NCBI GenBank assembly: GCA_021292105.1
Contig: CM037865.1
Coordinates: 18,631,033-18,695,032, forward strand
Origin: Anadara kagoshimensis
Lineage: Eukaryota > Mollusca > Bivalvia > Arcoida > Arcidae
Direction of reading: 5' to 3'
DNA length: 64,000 bases
The notes under the pieces were generated by a model. It saw only the letters and a list, made by a program, of their open reading frames with translations, ran no database searches and had not been told where the DNA came from. Positions 1-10,648 of this stretch are shown piece after piece. Position 1 is the first letter of the stretch; each line of letters opens with the position of its first letter. The position numbers were made by a program, and so were the translations under genes.

Positions 1-194
1 TTTTATACATTTAGACAACTTAATCATCAAGGACCTTGGCTTCACAGTATAAAAATTACATTGTCAGCTCAATAGTTTTTTTTCAGGTACTCTGATTTCC
101 TCCACCCTCTCAGAATTGAAACCCACAAAATTTACCTCTTTTTTATAATATGAGAATCTTGAGTGGGGTATTATACAGGGTTACTCATTCAAAA

Positions 195-475
195 CCACTG
201 CAGTAGCTCAATCATTAGATTGCTTGCTCCACGTGGGAGGTTGTGGGTTCGAATCCCAGCCACTTAAAAATAGGTACTGACTTATTTTACCAAGAATTCA
301 GCAGTTAGAATGATGTCCAGTGCCACGGCAGGTGTGGTACATATAAAAACCACATCACAGCTTGCTGTGAGAACATCAAAAATGTCTGCCACTTCACCAA
401 TAGCTGGTGATATCTCAATATAAAAGAAATATTCTTGACTGCATGTAAAAAAACAATTCAATCAATCACTCAATT
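195..475 (+). mobile_element. tRNA-derived SINE
   Basis: The head looks like a decayed tRNA: a box A-like TAGCTCAATCAT at about 204-215 and a perfect box B GGTTCGAATCC at 246-256, the internal RNA polymerase III promoter. The body (about 270-440) carries a block with TGCCACTTC, AGCTGGTGA and CTCAATATAA that recurs at 22025-22262 and in the later units. It ends in an AATCAATCAATC-like tail near 460-475. A functional tRNA is unlikely because the acceptor ends do not pair and the sequence runs on into a SINE body. SINEs are non-autonomous and depend on a LINE partner, which I cannot assign here. Confidence 0.72.
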
Positions 476-749
476 GATCCACTTATTCAGAATATACAAT
501 CATTTTAAATGTTTCCATGTCTTTCATTTATTCATCTATTTGATCATGTTGATCACTCGTGAGATTTTAAATTTTTATGTACTTATTTATATAATTTATT
601 CAGATTTTTTATTTCTTGAAATCTACTTCTATCCTAGAATGCGTTGCTTTGTGGTCCGTTTTAATTTTCTGTTGCAGCTTTGATGGTTCATCGACTAAAT
701 CCACCTATCAATATACAGCTGGTTTTGATGTCAGCAATTTGACAGCCTG
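476..749. other. AT-rich spacer, no feature seen
   Basis: Low-complexity AT-rich sequence. An 82-codon open frame at 435-683 has a hydrophobic, low-information translation and starts inside the SINE tail, so I do not call a gene. Confidence 0.5.
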
Positions 750-1005
750 AAACAGGATCTTGAAGAATCTTGACTGGGAAGTAATTAAATATAAAACACC
801 ATTAATCCAACCAATCAAGATAAGTGATAGAATCTTAACGGGTATGAAGCATCAATACTCAACTTCACCAACTCTTGGTATAAGTGAAAAAATATCTTGT
901 GTGGGAAGTAAAACACCATTTCAAGACTTCCATCATCTCAGAACTGACCGTCTCAATATAAGTGAAAGAATCTAGACTTGGGTGTAAAACACTTTTAATC
1001 CATTC
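750..1005 (+). repeat. degenerate tandem copies of the SINE tail
   Basis: Three or four imperfect copies of a block containing ATAAGTGA, AATCTTGACTGGGAAGTA and AAAACACCATT follow one another. The same block forms the 3' part of the SINE at 195-475 and of the SINE bodies in the large array. Head-to-tail SINE tails suggest local slippage or tandem insertion followed by decay. Confidence 0.55.
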
Positions 1006-1059
1006 CACCATTCCCGAACTGATTGTCTAGATATATACCAGTATAATTTAAATGTGTTT

Positions 1060-1555
1060 TTAGCTGACCTGGGCCAAAGACTCAGATGAGCTATTGCAAT
1101 CGTCCGTCGTGCGTCGTGTGTTAACTTTACATTTTAATCTTCTCAAGAGTATTTTCACTTGTATCACTATCAAGGCTGTTATATGATGAATGATGGAGGA
1201 AACTGGAGTGCCAAGAGAAAACCACAGACCTTTGGAAAGCAAACCAACAAACTTTCTCACACTAAGATCTATTAAACCAACATGGCCTCAATGGGATAAT
1301 GGTTGCCTTTGTAACAGAAAAGAGACTCCGAGACAAATGCACATGGTAAACTGGGACCTTCCCATACTAACAGAATGCTTTGCCATTGAGCTACCTGGTC
1401 ACATGTTGAGCACAATCCACCACACCTTAATCGATCGATTGAATGAGTTTTTCCTAGCCCAGAATATTTCACTTATATCAAGATGTCACCAGGTCTGTTT
1501 TAAACATTTGTCAGTTTGAAATGCAAGTACTGTAGATACGAGTACCAACCTAACC
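1060..1555 (-). mobile_element. nested SINE fragments and CAGATGAGCTATTGC-type repeat
   Basis: At 1060-1130 lies a GACCTGGGCCAAAGACTCAG / ATGAGCTATTGCAATCG block, a common style of bivalve interspersed repeat (familiarity only). Read on the minus strand, about 1495-1430 matches the SINE tail (CTGGTGACAT, GATATAAGTGAAATATTC), and about 1410-1330 resembles a tRNA head with a box A-like GTAGCTCAATGGC but a ruined box B. Two overlapping open frames (109 and 66 codons) lie here on opposite strands and are explained by the repeat. Confidence 0.4.
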
Positions 1556-1680
1556 TGGACACCCCATGTAGACAATGTGTCATTTTGATATGTAAATGAA
1601 GGTCATGAGTTCAAAGGTCAAGGTCATAGAAACAACAGAAAATCGAAATGGTTAATCATCTGGAAATCTAACAATTTTTA
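1556..1680 (+). repeat. AAGGTCA-containing interspersed repeat
   Basis: This block carries GTAAATGAAGGTCATGAG, AAAGGTCAAGGTCATAGA and TGGTTAATCATCTGG. It recurs at 3481-3570 and 3605-3730 in A1 and at 5672-5765 and 5795-5920 in A2. Confidence 0.55.
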
Positions 1681-3420
1681 GCTCGCCTGAGCACAAAGTG
1701 CTCAAGTGAGCTATTGTGATCAGTCTTTGTTCATCGTGCGTCCTGTGTTGTTCATCAACTTTTCATTCTTAACACTCTAGAGAGGCAACAGGTTTTGTTA
1801 TAACTTCATCAAACTTGTCCAGAATGGTGTTGAGGACAAAAGCTAAGTCAAGTTCGTATATGGGTCATGTTGGGTCAAAAAGTCAGTCACTTGGTAAAAT
1901 CATAGAAAAACCTTTTTAACACTCTAGAGTCCATATTTTTATCCAATCTTCATACAATTGGTCCAGAACAATGTTCATGACCAAACCAAGGTCAAGTTCA
2001 TATATGGGTCATATTGGTTCAATAAGTAGGTCACTAGATCAAATTAAAGAAAAATGTTGTTAACACTAGTTTAGAGTCCATATGTTATGTCCAATCTTCA
2101 TATAATTTGTCCAGAACAATTTTCATGACCAAAGCAAGGTCAAGTTTGTATACGGGTCATGTTTGGTCAATAAGTAGGTCACTGGGTCAAATCATAGAAA
2201 AACCTTGTTAACACTCTAGAGTCCACATTTTAGTCCAATCTTCATATAATTTGTCCAGAACGATATTCATGACCAAAGCAGGGTCAAGTTCATATATGGG
2301 TCATGTTGGTTCAACAAGTAGGTCACTACATGAAATTAAAGAAAAATCTTATTAACACTCTAGAGTCCATATGTTTTGTCCAATTTCATATAATTTGTCC
2401 AGAACAATATACATGACAAAAGCAAGGTCAAGATTGTAAATGGGTCATGTTGGGTCAATAAGTAGGTCACTGGGTCAAATCAGAGAAAAACCTTGTTAAC
2501 ACTCTTAGAGTCCATATTTTTTGTCCAATTGTCATATAATTTGTCCAGAATGATGTTCATGACCAAAGCAAGGTCAAGTTCATATATGGGTCATATTGGT
2601 TCAATAAGTACATGTAGGTCACTAGATCAAATTAAAGAAAAATGTTGTTAACACTAGTTTAGAGTCCATATGTTTTGTCCAATCTTCATATAATTTGTCC
2701 AGAACAATTTTCATGACCAAAGCAAGGTCAAGGTAATATATGGGTCATATTGGGTCAATAAGTAGGTTATTAGGTCAAATCATAGAAAAACCTTGTTAAC
2801 ACACTAGCGTCCATATTTTTTGTCCAATCTTGATATAATTTGTCCAGAACAATGTTCATGACCAAAGCAAGGTCAAGATTGTATATGGGTCATGTTTGGT
2901 CAATAAGTAGGTCACTGGGTCAAATCATAGAAAAACCTTGTTAACACTCTTAGAGTCCATATGTTTTGTCCAATTGTCATATATAATTTGTCCAGAATGA
3001 TGTTCAGGACCAGAGCAAGACCAAGTTTGTATATGGGTCATGTTGGGTCAATAAGTAGGTCACTATGTCAAATCATAGAAAAACCTTGTTAACACACTAG
3101 AGTACATATTTATGATATTATTTGTCCAATCTTCATATAATTTGTCCAGAATGATGTTCATGACCAAAGCAAGGTCAAGTTTGTATATAGGTCATGTTGG
3201 GTCAATAACTAGGTTACTACATCAAATCATAAAAAACATTCTAGAGTCCATATGTTTTGTCCAATCTTTATATAATTTGTCCAGAACAATGTTCAGGACA
3301 AGTGCTAGGTCAAGTTTATATTATCTAAAAATGAACCCTGTTAACATTAATTAAAAAATGTGTAGAATTTAAATTATTGTCAGGTGAGCGCCCAGGGCCT
3401 TGTGACCCTCTTGTTTATAC
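1681..3420 (+). repeat. satellite array, about 145 bp unit, about 10 copies
   Basis: The unit contains GTCCAGAACAATGTTCATGA, CCAAAGCAAGGTCAAGTT, TATATGGGTCATGTTGG, CAATAAGTAGGTCACT, AAAAACCTTGTTAACA and CTCTAGAGTCCATATT. Copies of the GTCCAGAA anchor start near 1961, 2109, 2253, 2397, 2542, 2698, 2841, 2990, 3146 and 3282, so spacing varies from about 136 to 156 bp. The array opens with a hairpin-forming TGAGCACAAAGTGCTCA at about 1689 and closes with a CAGGTGAGCGCCCAGGGCC block near 3382. These look like the ends of one composite element whose core is the satellite. The 80-codon frame at 3112-3354 is read through satellite units. Confidence 0.85.
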
Positions 3421-3740
3421 ATACATGTGTATATAGGCATGTATATTGGATTATTGTAGGTATTTGTACAACATTTATTTTGAGATGTAAATGAAGGTCA
3501 TGAGTTCATAGGTCAAGGTCAAGGTCATAGATACAAAAAATATTTAAATTGTTAATTATCTGGAAAACCTTAAACTTTTTTTATGTGCATGTATATTGGA
3601 ATATTGTAGGTATTGATACAATGGTCATTTTGCTGTAAAGATGAAGGTCATTGATTGAAAGGTCAAGGTCACAGATGCACAAGTATACTGAAATGGTTAA
3701 CTGTCTGGGAAACTATAAACTTTTTGTACAGGCATGTTAT
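3421..3740 (+). repeat. two AAGGTCA-rich repeat units
   Basis: Two units of about 130 bp contain GGTCAAGGTCAAGGTCATAG (3512) and AAAGGTCAAGGTCACAG (3658), each preceded by a GTATATTGGA..ATTGTAGGTATT block. A2 holds the same pair at about 5612-5931. The 62-codon frame at 3655 lies inside the repeat. Confidence 0.6.
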
Positions 3741-4743
3741 TGGAATACAATGGAAATCCTCTAGATTGTTCCATTCTTTCCCGCGAAACCCCTTAAGGTG
3801 TCGCCATACTAGTAAATTTAAAGCATTAAATCAAATTCACTAATGACTGTCGGGCGTAAATAAAGAATATTTTATGATGAAATCCACGCCATATCCTGTA
3901 TCGGACAAAGCCCTAACATAATATACGTGACTTATATTTTCGCTCTTTAACCTCATTTACGTTTTCAAAACGAAAATCGAGCCAATTAGTGTTTCATTTC
4001 GTCTTTTTTTTACACTGTCAAACTTGCCTTTAATTAAAGCCACCCTATATAAGCATCGCCTGTTTTATAGGCCGGAAGACTTGAATCCCAATTTAGATTT
4101 GTATTCATATTACAAGTATTTGAATCTGTATAAAAGGGTCATCTGTCCAGCAAGATCAATTTTACTATTTCTCCTTAGTGAATCTATTTAGACAGGTTTG
4201 ATTGTACAGTCCAACTTGTCTTAAAGGCCACCTCTATATAGGGACTACTTGCTTATAAAGACCAGTCAAATTTTATCCCAATTATATTTTCTTAATTTAT
4301 GTGAACTTGTATATAAGGATCGCCTGTCCATTAAGATACATTTACTAGTTCCCTTTAGGGGATCTTTATATGCGGGTTTAATTGTACAGTCCAACCTGTT
4401 GTAAAGGCCACCTCTATATAGGGACTACTTGCTATATCACATATCTTACGTTCGAAATTGTATTTCCTTTTTTGATTTTCAAAGGCTATACACTCACAAG
4501 GTGGTAAATGACCAACACAAAACACTAGAATGACCAGTCATACACCACACTGTCATCAAACATATTGCTTTTCAATGCGTCATAAATACATGAATAATTT
4601 TACATCATCGCAATTTTTAGTGTATCACCAAAACTCATTGAAGGGGTAACGAAAATTTTCATGAAAGTGAAACATAACGTTCAATTCAATTCATCTTTTA
4701 ATAAATAAAATTACATAAGGCAATGCGTTATTAAAAACATTTA
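3741..4743 (+). repeat. TATAAAGGCCACCT-type interspersed repeat and flank
   Basis: From about 3835 the sequence belongs to a family also present at 9535-10640 and 12425-13540. Its core has recurring GGCCACCTCTATATAGGGAC, TACTTGC and GGATCGCCTGTCC blocks (4060-4440), followed by AAATGACCAACACAAAACAC and GAACATAACG-like segments. Variants with GGCCTTTATG recur in the large array near 22275, 25140 and 26765. No coding potential is seen. Confidence 0.6.
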
Positions 4744-4896
4744 AGAAATAACTTTGATATTTTTTTGGTTTATCATTTTTAACCCCAAAAACCGGTGTGC
4801 AAACTGTATAACCCCGCGAAGCGGGTTACACAAAAGTTTGCACACCGGTTTTTGGGGTTAAAAATGATAAACCAAAAAAATATCAAAGTTATTTCT
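4744..4896. mobile_element. palindromic MITE-like element with TA target duplication (A1)
   Basis: Two inverted arms of about 62 bp (4744-4805 and 4835-4896, essentially perfect) begin AGAAATAACTTTGATATT and are flanked by TA on both sides (4742-4743 and 4897-4898), as for Tc1/mariner-type insertions. The centre folds again as AACCCCGC-GAA-GCGGGTT. No protein is encoded. The inner 4797-4843 block resembles the centre of a different palindrome at 58073-58112. Confidence 0.75.
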
Positions 4897-5017
4897 TATA
4901 ATTTAATTAAAAAACTATTTTAATAATTTTGCAATAATATTTATAATTTTAATGATAATTAAATTGATTTGAACATCATTTTATATTCAAATTACCACCG
5001 TCATATGGCGCATCAAA

Positions 5018-5030
5018 ACAAATGACGTCA
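5018..5030. promoter_or_regulatory. CRE-like TGACGTCA site
   Basis: A perfect TGACGTCA palindrome lies in AAATGACGTCATATAA and recurs in A2 near 7210 and in AATGACGTCATCGG near 58372. It matches the CREB/ATF site. No adjacent gene is visible, so it may be only part of the repeat. Confidence 0.3.
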
Positions 5031-5082
5031 TATAATTATGACGCATGATTAGCTCGTTACCATTAACAACCGCCGACGACTT

Positions 5083-7269
5083 ATGTTTGGTCAATAAGTA
5101 GGTCACTGGGTCAAATCATGGAAAAACCTTGTTAACACTCTTAGAGTCCATATGTTTTGTCCAATTGTCATATATAATTTGTCCAGAATGATGTTCAGGA
5201 CCAGAGCAAGACCAAGTTTGTATATGGGTCATGTTGGGTCAATAAGTAGGTCACTATGTCAAATCATAGAAAAACCTTGTTAACACACTAGAGTACATAT
5301 TTATGATATTATTTGTCCAATCTTCATATAATTTGTCCAGAATGATGTTCATGACCAAAGCAAGGTCAAGTTTGTATATAGGTCATGTTGGGTCAATAAC
5401 TAGGTTACTACATCAAATCATAAAAAACATTCTAGAGTCCATATGTTTTGTCCAATCTTTATATAATTTGTCCAGAACAATGTTCAGGACAAGTGCTAGG
5501 TCAAGTTTATATTATCTAAAAATGAACCCTGTTAACATTAATTAAAAAATGTGTAGAATTGAAATTATTCTCAGGTGAGTGCCCAGGGCCTTGTGACCCT
5601 CTTGTTTATACATACATGTGTATATAGGCATGTATATTGGATTATTGTAGGTATTTGTACAACATTTATTTTGAGATGTAAATGATGGTCATGAGTTCAT
5701 AGGTCAAGGTCAAGGTCATAGATACAAAAAATATTTAAATTGTTAATTATCTGGAAAACCTTAAACTTTTTTTATGTGCATGTATATTGGAATATTGTAG
5801 GTATTGATACAATGGTCATTTTGCTGTAAAGATGAAGGTCATTGATTGAAAGGTCAAGGTCACAGATGCACAAGTATACTGAAATGGTTAACTGTCTGGG
5901 AAACTATAAACTTTTTGTACAGGCATTAGTATTGGAATACAATGGAAATCCTCTAGATTGTTCCATTCTTTCCCACGAAACCCCTTAAGGTGTCGCCATA
6001 CTAGTAAATTTAAAGCATTAAATCAAATTCACTAATGACTGTCGGGCGTAAATAAAGAATATTTTATGATGAAATCCACGCCATATCCTGTATCGGACAA
6101 AGCCCTAACATAATATACGTGACTTATATTTTCGCTCTTTAACCTCATTTACGTTTTCAAAACGAAAATCGAGCCAATTAGTGTTTCATTTCGTCTTTTT
6201 TTTACACTGTCAAACTTGCCTTTAATTAAAGCCACCCTATATAAGCATCGCCTGTTTTATAGGCCGGAAGACTTGAATCCCAATTTAGATTTGTATTCAT
6301 ATTACAAGTATTTGAATCTGTATAAAAGGGTCATCTGTCCAGCAAGATCAATTTTACTATTTCTCCTTAGTGAATCTATTTAGACAGGTTTGATTGTACA
6401 GTCCAACTTGTCTTAAAGGCCACCTCTATATAGGGACTACTTGCTTATAAAGACCAGTCAAATTTTATCCCAATTATATTTTCTTAATTTATGTGAACTT
6501 GTATATAAGGATCGCCTGTCCATTAAGATACATTTACTAGTTCCCTTTAGGGGATCTTTATATGCGGGTTTAATTGTACAGTCCAACCTGTTGTAAAGGC
6601 CACCTCTATATAGGGACTACTTGCTATATCACATATCTTACGTTCGAAATTGTATTTCCTTTTTTGATTTTCAAAGGCTATACACTCACAAGGTGGTAAA
6701 TGACCAACACAAAACACTAGAATGACCAGTCATACACCACACTGTCATCAAACATATTGCTTTTCAATGCGTCATAAATACATGAATAATTTTACATCAT
6801 CGCAATTTTTAGTGTATCACCAAAACTCATTGAAGGGGTAACGAAAATTTTCATGAAAGTGAAACATAACGTTCAATTCAATTCATCTTTTAATAAATAA
6901 AATTACATAAGGCAATGCGTTATTAAAAACATTTAAGAAATAACTTTGATATTTTTTGGTTTATCATTTTTAACCCCAAAAACCGGTGTGCAAACTGTAT
7001 AACCCCGCGAAGCGGGTTACACAAAAGTTTGCACACCGGTTTTTGGGGTTAAAAATGATAAACCAAAAAAATATCAAAGTTATTTCTTATAATTTAATTA
7101 AAAAACTATTTTAATAATTTTGCAATAATATTTATAATTTTAATGATAATTAAATTGATTTGAACATCATTTTATATTCAAATTACCACCGTCATATGGC
7201 GCATCAAAACAAATGACGTCATATAATTATGACGCATGATTAGCTCGTTACCATTAACAACCGCCGACG
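5083..7269 (+). repeat. tandem segmental duplication, copy A2
   Basis: Near-identical second copy of 2892-5082. The junction reads CGCCGACGACTT then ATGTTTGG, with little microhomology. At its right end the shared sequence stops after CCGCCGACGG and unique sequence begins. The 80-codon frame at 5303 is a copy of the satellite read-through frame at 3112. Confidence 0.92.
6936..7087. mobile_element. palindromic MITE-like element (A2 copy)
   Basis: Copy of the element at 4744-4896 carried along by the duplication. It is one base shorter in the T-run of its left arm. The TA flanks are kept. Confidence 0.75.
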
Positions 7270-7764
7270 GCGACGGCAACACATGTTCAATGATCAAACA
7301 TGATGATGAACGTTTTTACGGTACTGGAGTTTTACGTTGATCACTCAGTGGACACGATTAGTTTTTAAACTGGAAAACAGAGTTGTTAAAAATGGATTTT
7401 CAAATGAATTCAAAAGTTACTGTTGTTTACAAAATGTGGCGCAGAAAGTTGTGGACGGTACTGATGTGGATTGTTAACAATAAATTCTACAGAGGTACTG
7501 GCAATGGCGGACAGTGTATTTGCATCTAAGATCAAATTGATTGATTAGATTTTGTTACAAAATAAAAAATCGGTATGCTGAGCTATCAAAACAACAAAGC
7601 AAACCGCAAAAATCACAACATGTAGAAAGCGCTACATTGTATACTTTTTCAACCAAACACAAAAAGTAGTCCGTCATTTTTGCTATTGATCACGTGACCA
7701 ACATTGGTTATCACAAATAAACCGAAAAAAGATGGTATTGAAAAGATAATGGAATTAAATTATA
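7270..7764. other. unique AT-rich spacer
   Basis: Single-copy in the window, between the A and B duplications. I see no repeat, splice-bounded exon or long open frame. Confidence 0.5.
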
Positions 7765-7810
7765 ATTATATACAAGTATGCAACTAGAATTCGCACAAAT
7801 TAATCGATAG

Positions 7811-8262
7811 TTCAGACCTGTCGAAAGTTTAACATTGAGCTAACGAAAAAGTCAAAGTTCGACTGTTACCGGAATATGGATAGCTAGTGATACGAAAAGC
7901 TGACGTGAGATAGATAGGGTAGCTGTCAAAATAGTGACATGACATAGAAAGGGAAGCTGTCAAAAAACTGACATGACATAGATAGGAAAGCTGTCAAGAA
8001 GCTGCCATGACATAGATAGGGTAGCTTTCAAAAAGCTGACGTGACATAGATAGGGAAGCTGTCAAAAGCTGACGTAACATTGATAGGATAGTTGTCAAAA
8101 AGCTCCATGGCATAGATAGGATGGCTGTCAAAAAGCTGACATGACATAGATAGGGTAGCTGTCAAAAAGCTGACAATTTTTAGTTAATAAAGGGTCGAGA
8201 TGAACTATGAATTTGGCATTAATTCGATAGCTTGTTGTTAAATTTTCGACAGGTCTATACTG
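7811..8262. mobile_element. inverted-repeat element with minisatellite core
   Basis: The left end has CAGACCTGTCGAAAGTTTAA and the right end carries its inverse (TTAAATTTTCGACAGGTCTA at 8239-8258), giving imperfect terminal inverted repeats of about 35 bp. The core (about 7890-8180) holds about eight imperfect units of 35-40 bp with AGCTGACATGACATAGATAG and GGTAGCTGTCAAAA. This is the layout of non-autonomous, tandem-repeat-bearing elements such as bivalve pearl elements. The assignment to that family is inference from layout only. Confidence 0.6.
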
Positions 8263-8754
8263 TCTGTATAAAATAAAATACAAGTAAATAAAGAAATAAG
8301 TATACACCAAATAATTTAATGTATTATGTATCTTCATGAAGACAATAGCGAAAACGATATGTTAAAGAGCTTTTGAAAAGCGCTTTGAAAGCATTAAATA
8401 CACTTGTATAGATGATCGCTTTTCAAATTTGAAAAAAAAATATAAAACTGGTTTTTGTCCCGCATAATTTAACGCGAATGTATTTATAAGTTCTAGGCCA
8501 TACCATGATACTCGAAGTTTAATTAAAGTTTTTAGTGTAGATCTAAAAAAGTAACCTTTCTTTTTAATTAGTAAGCTAAATGAAATCGCTCAAAAAGCAT
8601 AAACGTTTGTTAGGAAACATTGTCTCTACCTCCAGTTATCATGGAATCGAAGACTGGTTTTATTTAATTAATTCTAATTGTTCTCTGTAATGCTGTAACC
8701 ATCACATATTTTTTTGTATAATTGCTATAGCAATGTTTGTTTTGCTTTGCAAAT

Positions 8755-9210
8755 AAATAGTATGATGTTGTCTGTCCACCCATTTATCCGTAAGTATATC
8801 CGTCACACATGTAAGGTCTTTCCTAACGCTTGCAGCTAATATTTAGTATGTGAGTCTACCATCAAGATTTACAGATCCAATTTGAGTTTCATTCCGGTTC
8901 ACTGAATTTTGACAAAATTATGGACATTGTACTTTTTCCTTAGTAGTTCAAAACCATAACTTCTTCAAAATGACGATTTCGTCTATGTGACTTTATGTTG
9001 TCATCCTGTGCCATTTATTTTTGTATCAAGTTGAATGAAGTCTTTATGGTGAGCAAAAAGTCTCATGGTTTCCAAAGGGAGATAATTGATGGTTGTCAGA
9101 CAGAAGCGGGGTTTTACTGTCACAGACCTATGTCGATGCAGCATAAATATGTAATTCTACGCATGGATAAGCATTTTTTCAACTCAATACAAAGTTTGAA
9201 CTAAAACATG
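8755..9210 (+). repeat. GTCTGTCCACCC-type interspersed repeat
   Basis: The block begins with TGTCTGTCCACCCATTTATC and continues through CATAACTTCTTCAAAATGAC to AAAGGGAGATAATTGATGG. A similar style of repeat occurs at 59150-59350. It is duplicated in B2 at about 11645-12106. Confidence 0.4.
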
Positions 9211-10648
9211 AATAATATATTTTTTTAAGATTTTCTGTTTGTTAATACTATATATCGGCACCTTTATATACCACATGTCGATTTCTAATGTATAAGTATT
9301 TAATACAATGTAATTGATTACTGAACTTTATCGATCATACAAGGTCGGTTATCCAGTAATACAAAAAAACCATTTAAAAGTGGTATAAATAGATCACTAA
9401 GCAGGTTTCAATAACAAATAAATTTGTTGATAAGAAAATGGCTGACACTGACAGCAAATCCAGTTTTACTGTATAAACAGGTAAGATAAACTTAAAGCAT
9501 AACATATAAAATTTTGAATGATGATATTTATAATTCACTAATTACTGTCGGACGTAAATAAAAAATATTTCATGGTAAAATCCACGCCAAATTCTCTATC
9601 GGACCAAGCCCTCGCATAACATTAATAAACGCTGGTAGTTGAATGTACGTGACTTATATTTTCGCTCTTTAACCTCATTTACGTTTTCAAAACGAAAATC
9701 GGGCGAAGCCAAGAAGTGCTTCATTTCGTCTTTTTTTACACTGTCAAACTTGCCTTAAATATAAGCCATCCTATATAAGCATCGCCTGTTTTATAGGCCG
9801 GAAGACTTGAATCCCTATTCGGTTTTTTATTCATGTTACAAGTATTTGAACCTGTATATAAGGGTCACCTTCCATCAAGATCAAATTTACTGTTTTCCCT
9901 TAGTGAATCTATTTAGACATATTTAATTGTACAGGCCAACCTTCCTAAAAGGCCACCTCTATATAGGGACTACTTGCTTATAAAGACCAGTCAAATTTTA
10001 TCCCAATTATACTTTCTTAATTTATGTGAACATATATATAAGGATCGCCTGTCCATTAAGATATATTTACTGGTTCCCTTTCGGAGATCTTAATAGACAG
10101 GTTTAATTGTACAGTTCAACCTGTCTTAAAGGCCACCTTTATATAGGGACTACTTGCTTATAAAGACCAGTCAAATTTTATCCCAATTATATTTTCTTAA
10201 TTTATGTGAACTTGTATATAAGGATCGCCTGTTTATAAAGATACATTTACTAGTTCCCATTAGAGCATCTTTATAGACAGGTTTAATTGTACAGTTCAAC
10301 CTGTCTTGAAGGCCACCTCTATAAAGGGACTACTTGCTATATCACATATCTTACGTTCGAAATTGTATTTCCTTTTTTGATTTTCCAAAGCCTATACACT
10401 CACAAAGTGGTAAATGACCAACACAAAACACTAGGATGACCACTCTTCCACCACAATTGTCATCAAACATATTGCTTTTGAATGCGTCATAAATACATGA
10501 ATAATTTTACATCATCGCAATTTTTAGTGTATCACCAAAACTCATTGAAGGGATAACGAAAAATTTTATGAAAATGAAACATAACGTTCAATTCAATTCA
10601 TCTTTTAATAAATAAAATTACATCAGGCAATGCGTTATTAAAAACATC

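Larger units (their letters stand above)
2892..5082 (+). repeat. tandem segmental duplication, copy A1 (2.19 kb)
   Basis: Everything from ATGTTTGGTCAATAAGTAGG at 2892 to CCGCCGACG near 5078 recurs at an offset of 2191 bp with only scattered differences, so the event is recent. The unit contains the end of the satellite, the AAGGTCA repeats, a GGCCACCTCTATATAGGG-type repeat (4080-4440), an AT-rich tract and one palindromic MITE. No gene is seen. Confidence 0.92.
7765..10648 (+). repeat. tandem segmental duplication, copy B1 (2.9 kb)
   Basis: The unit starts at ATTATATACAAGTATGCAAC and repeats at 10649 and, as a stub, at 13545. It contains a minisatellite element (7811-8262), an AT-rich tract, an interspersed repeat (about 8755-9210) and a second copy of the 3.8-4.7 kb repeat family (9535-10640). 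A 69-codon ATG frame at 8995 is present in both copies only because of the duplication; it sits inside the interspersed repeat and matches no family I know. Confidence 0.92.

Noticed and set aside
200..262. Functional tRNA gene
   Set aside because: Boxes A and B are present, but the acceptor stem does not close and the sequence continues into a SINE body and tail.
3112..3354. 80-codon frame, repeated at 5303
   Set aside because: It lies wholly in satellite units and is conserved only because of the A duplication.
8995..9204. 69-codon ATG frame with a copy at 11885
   Set aside because: It sits in an interspersed repeat. The second copy has a late frameshift and no family is recognised.
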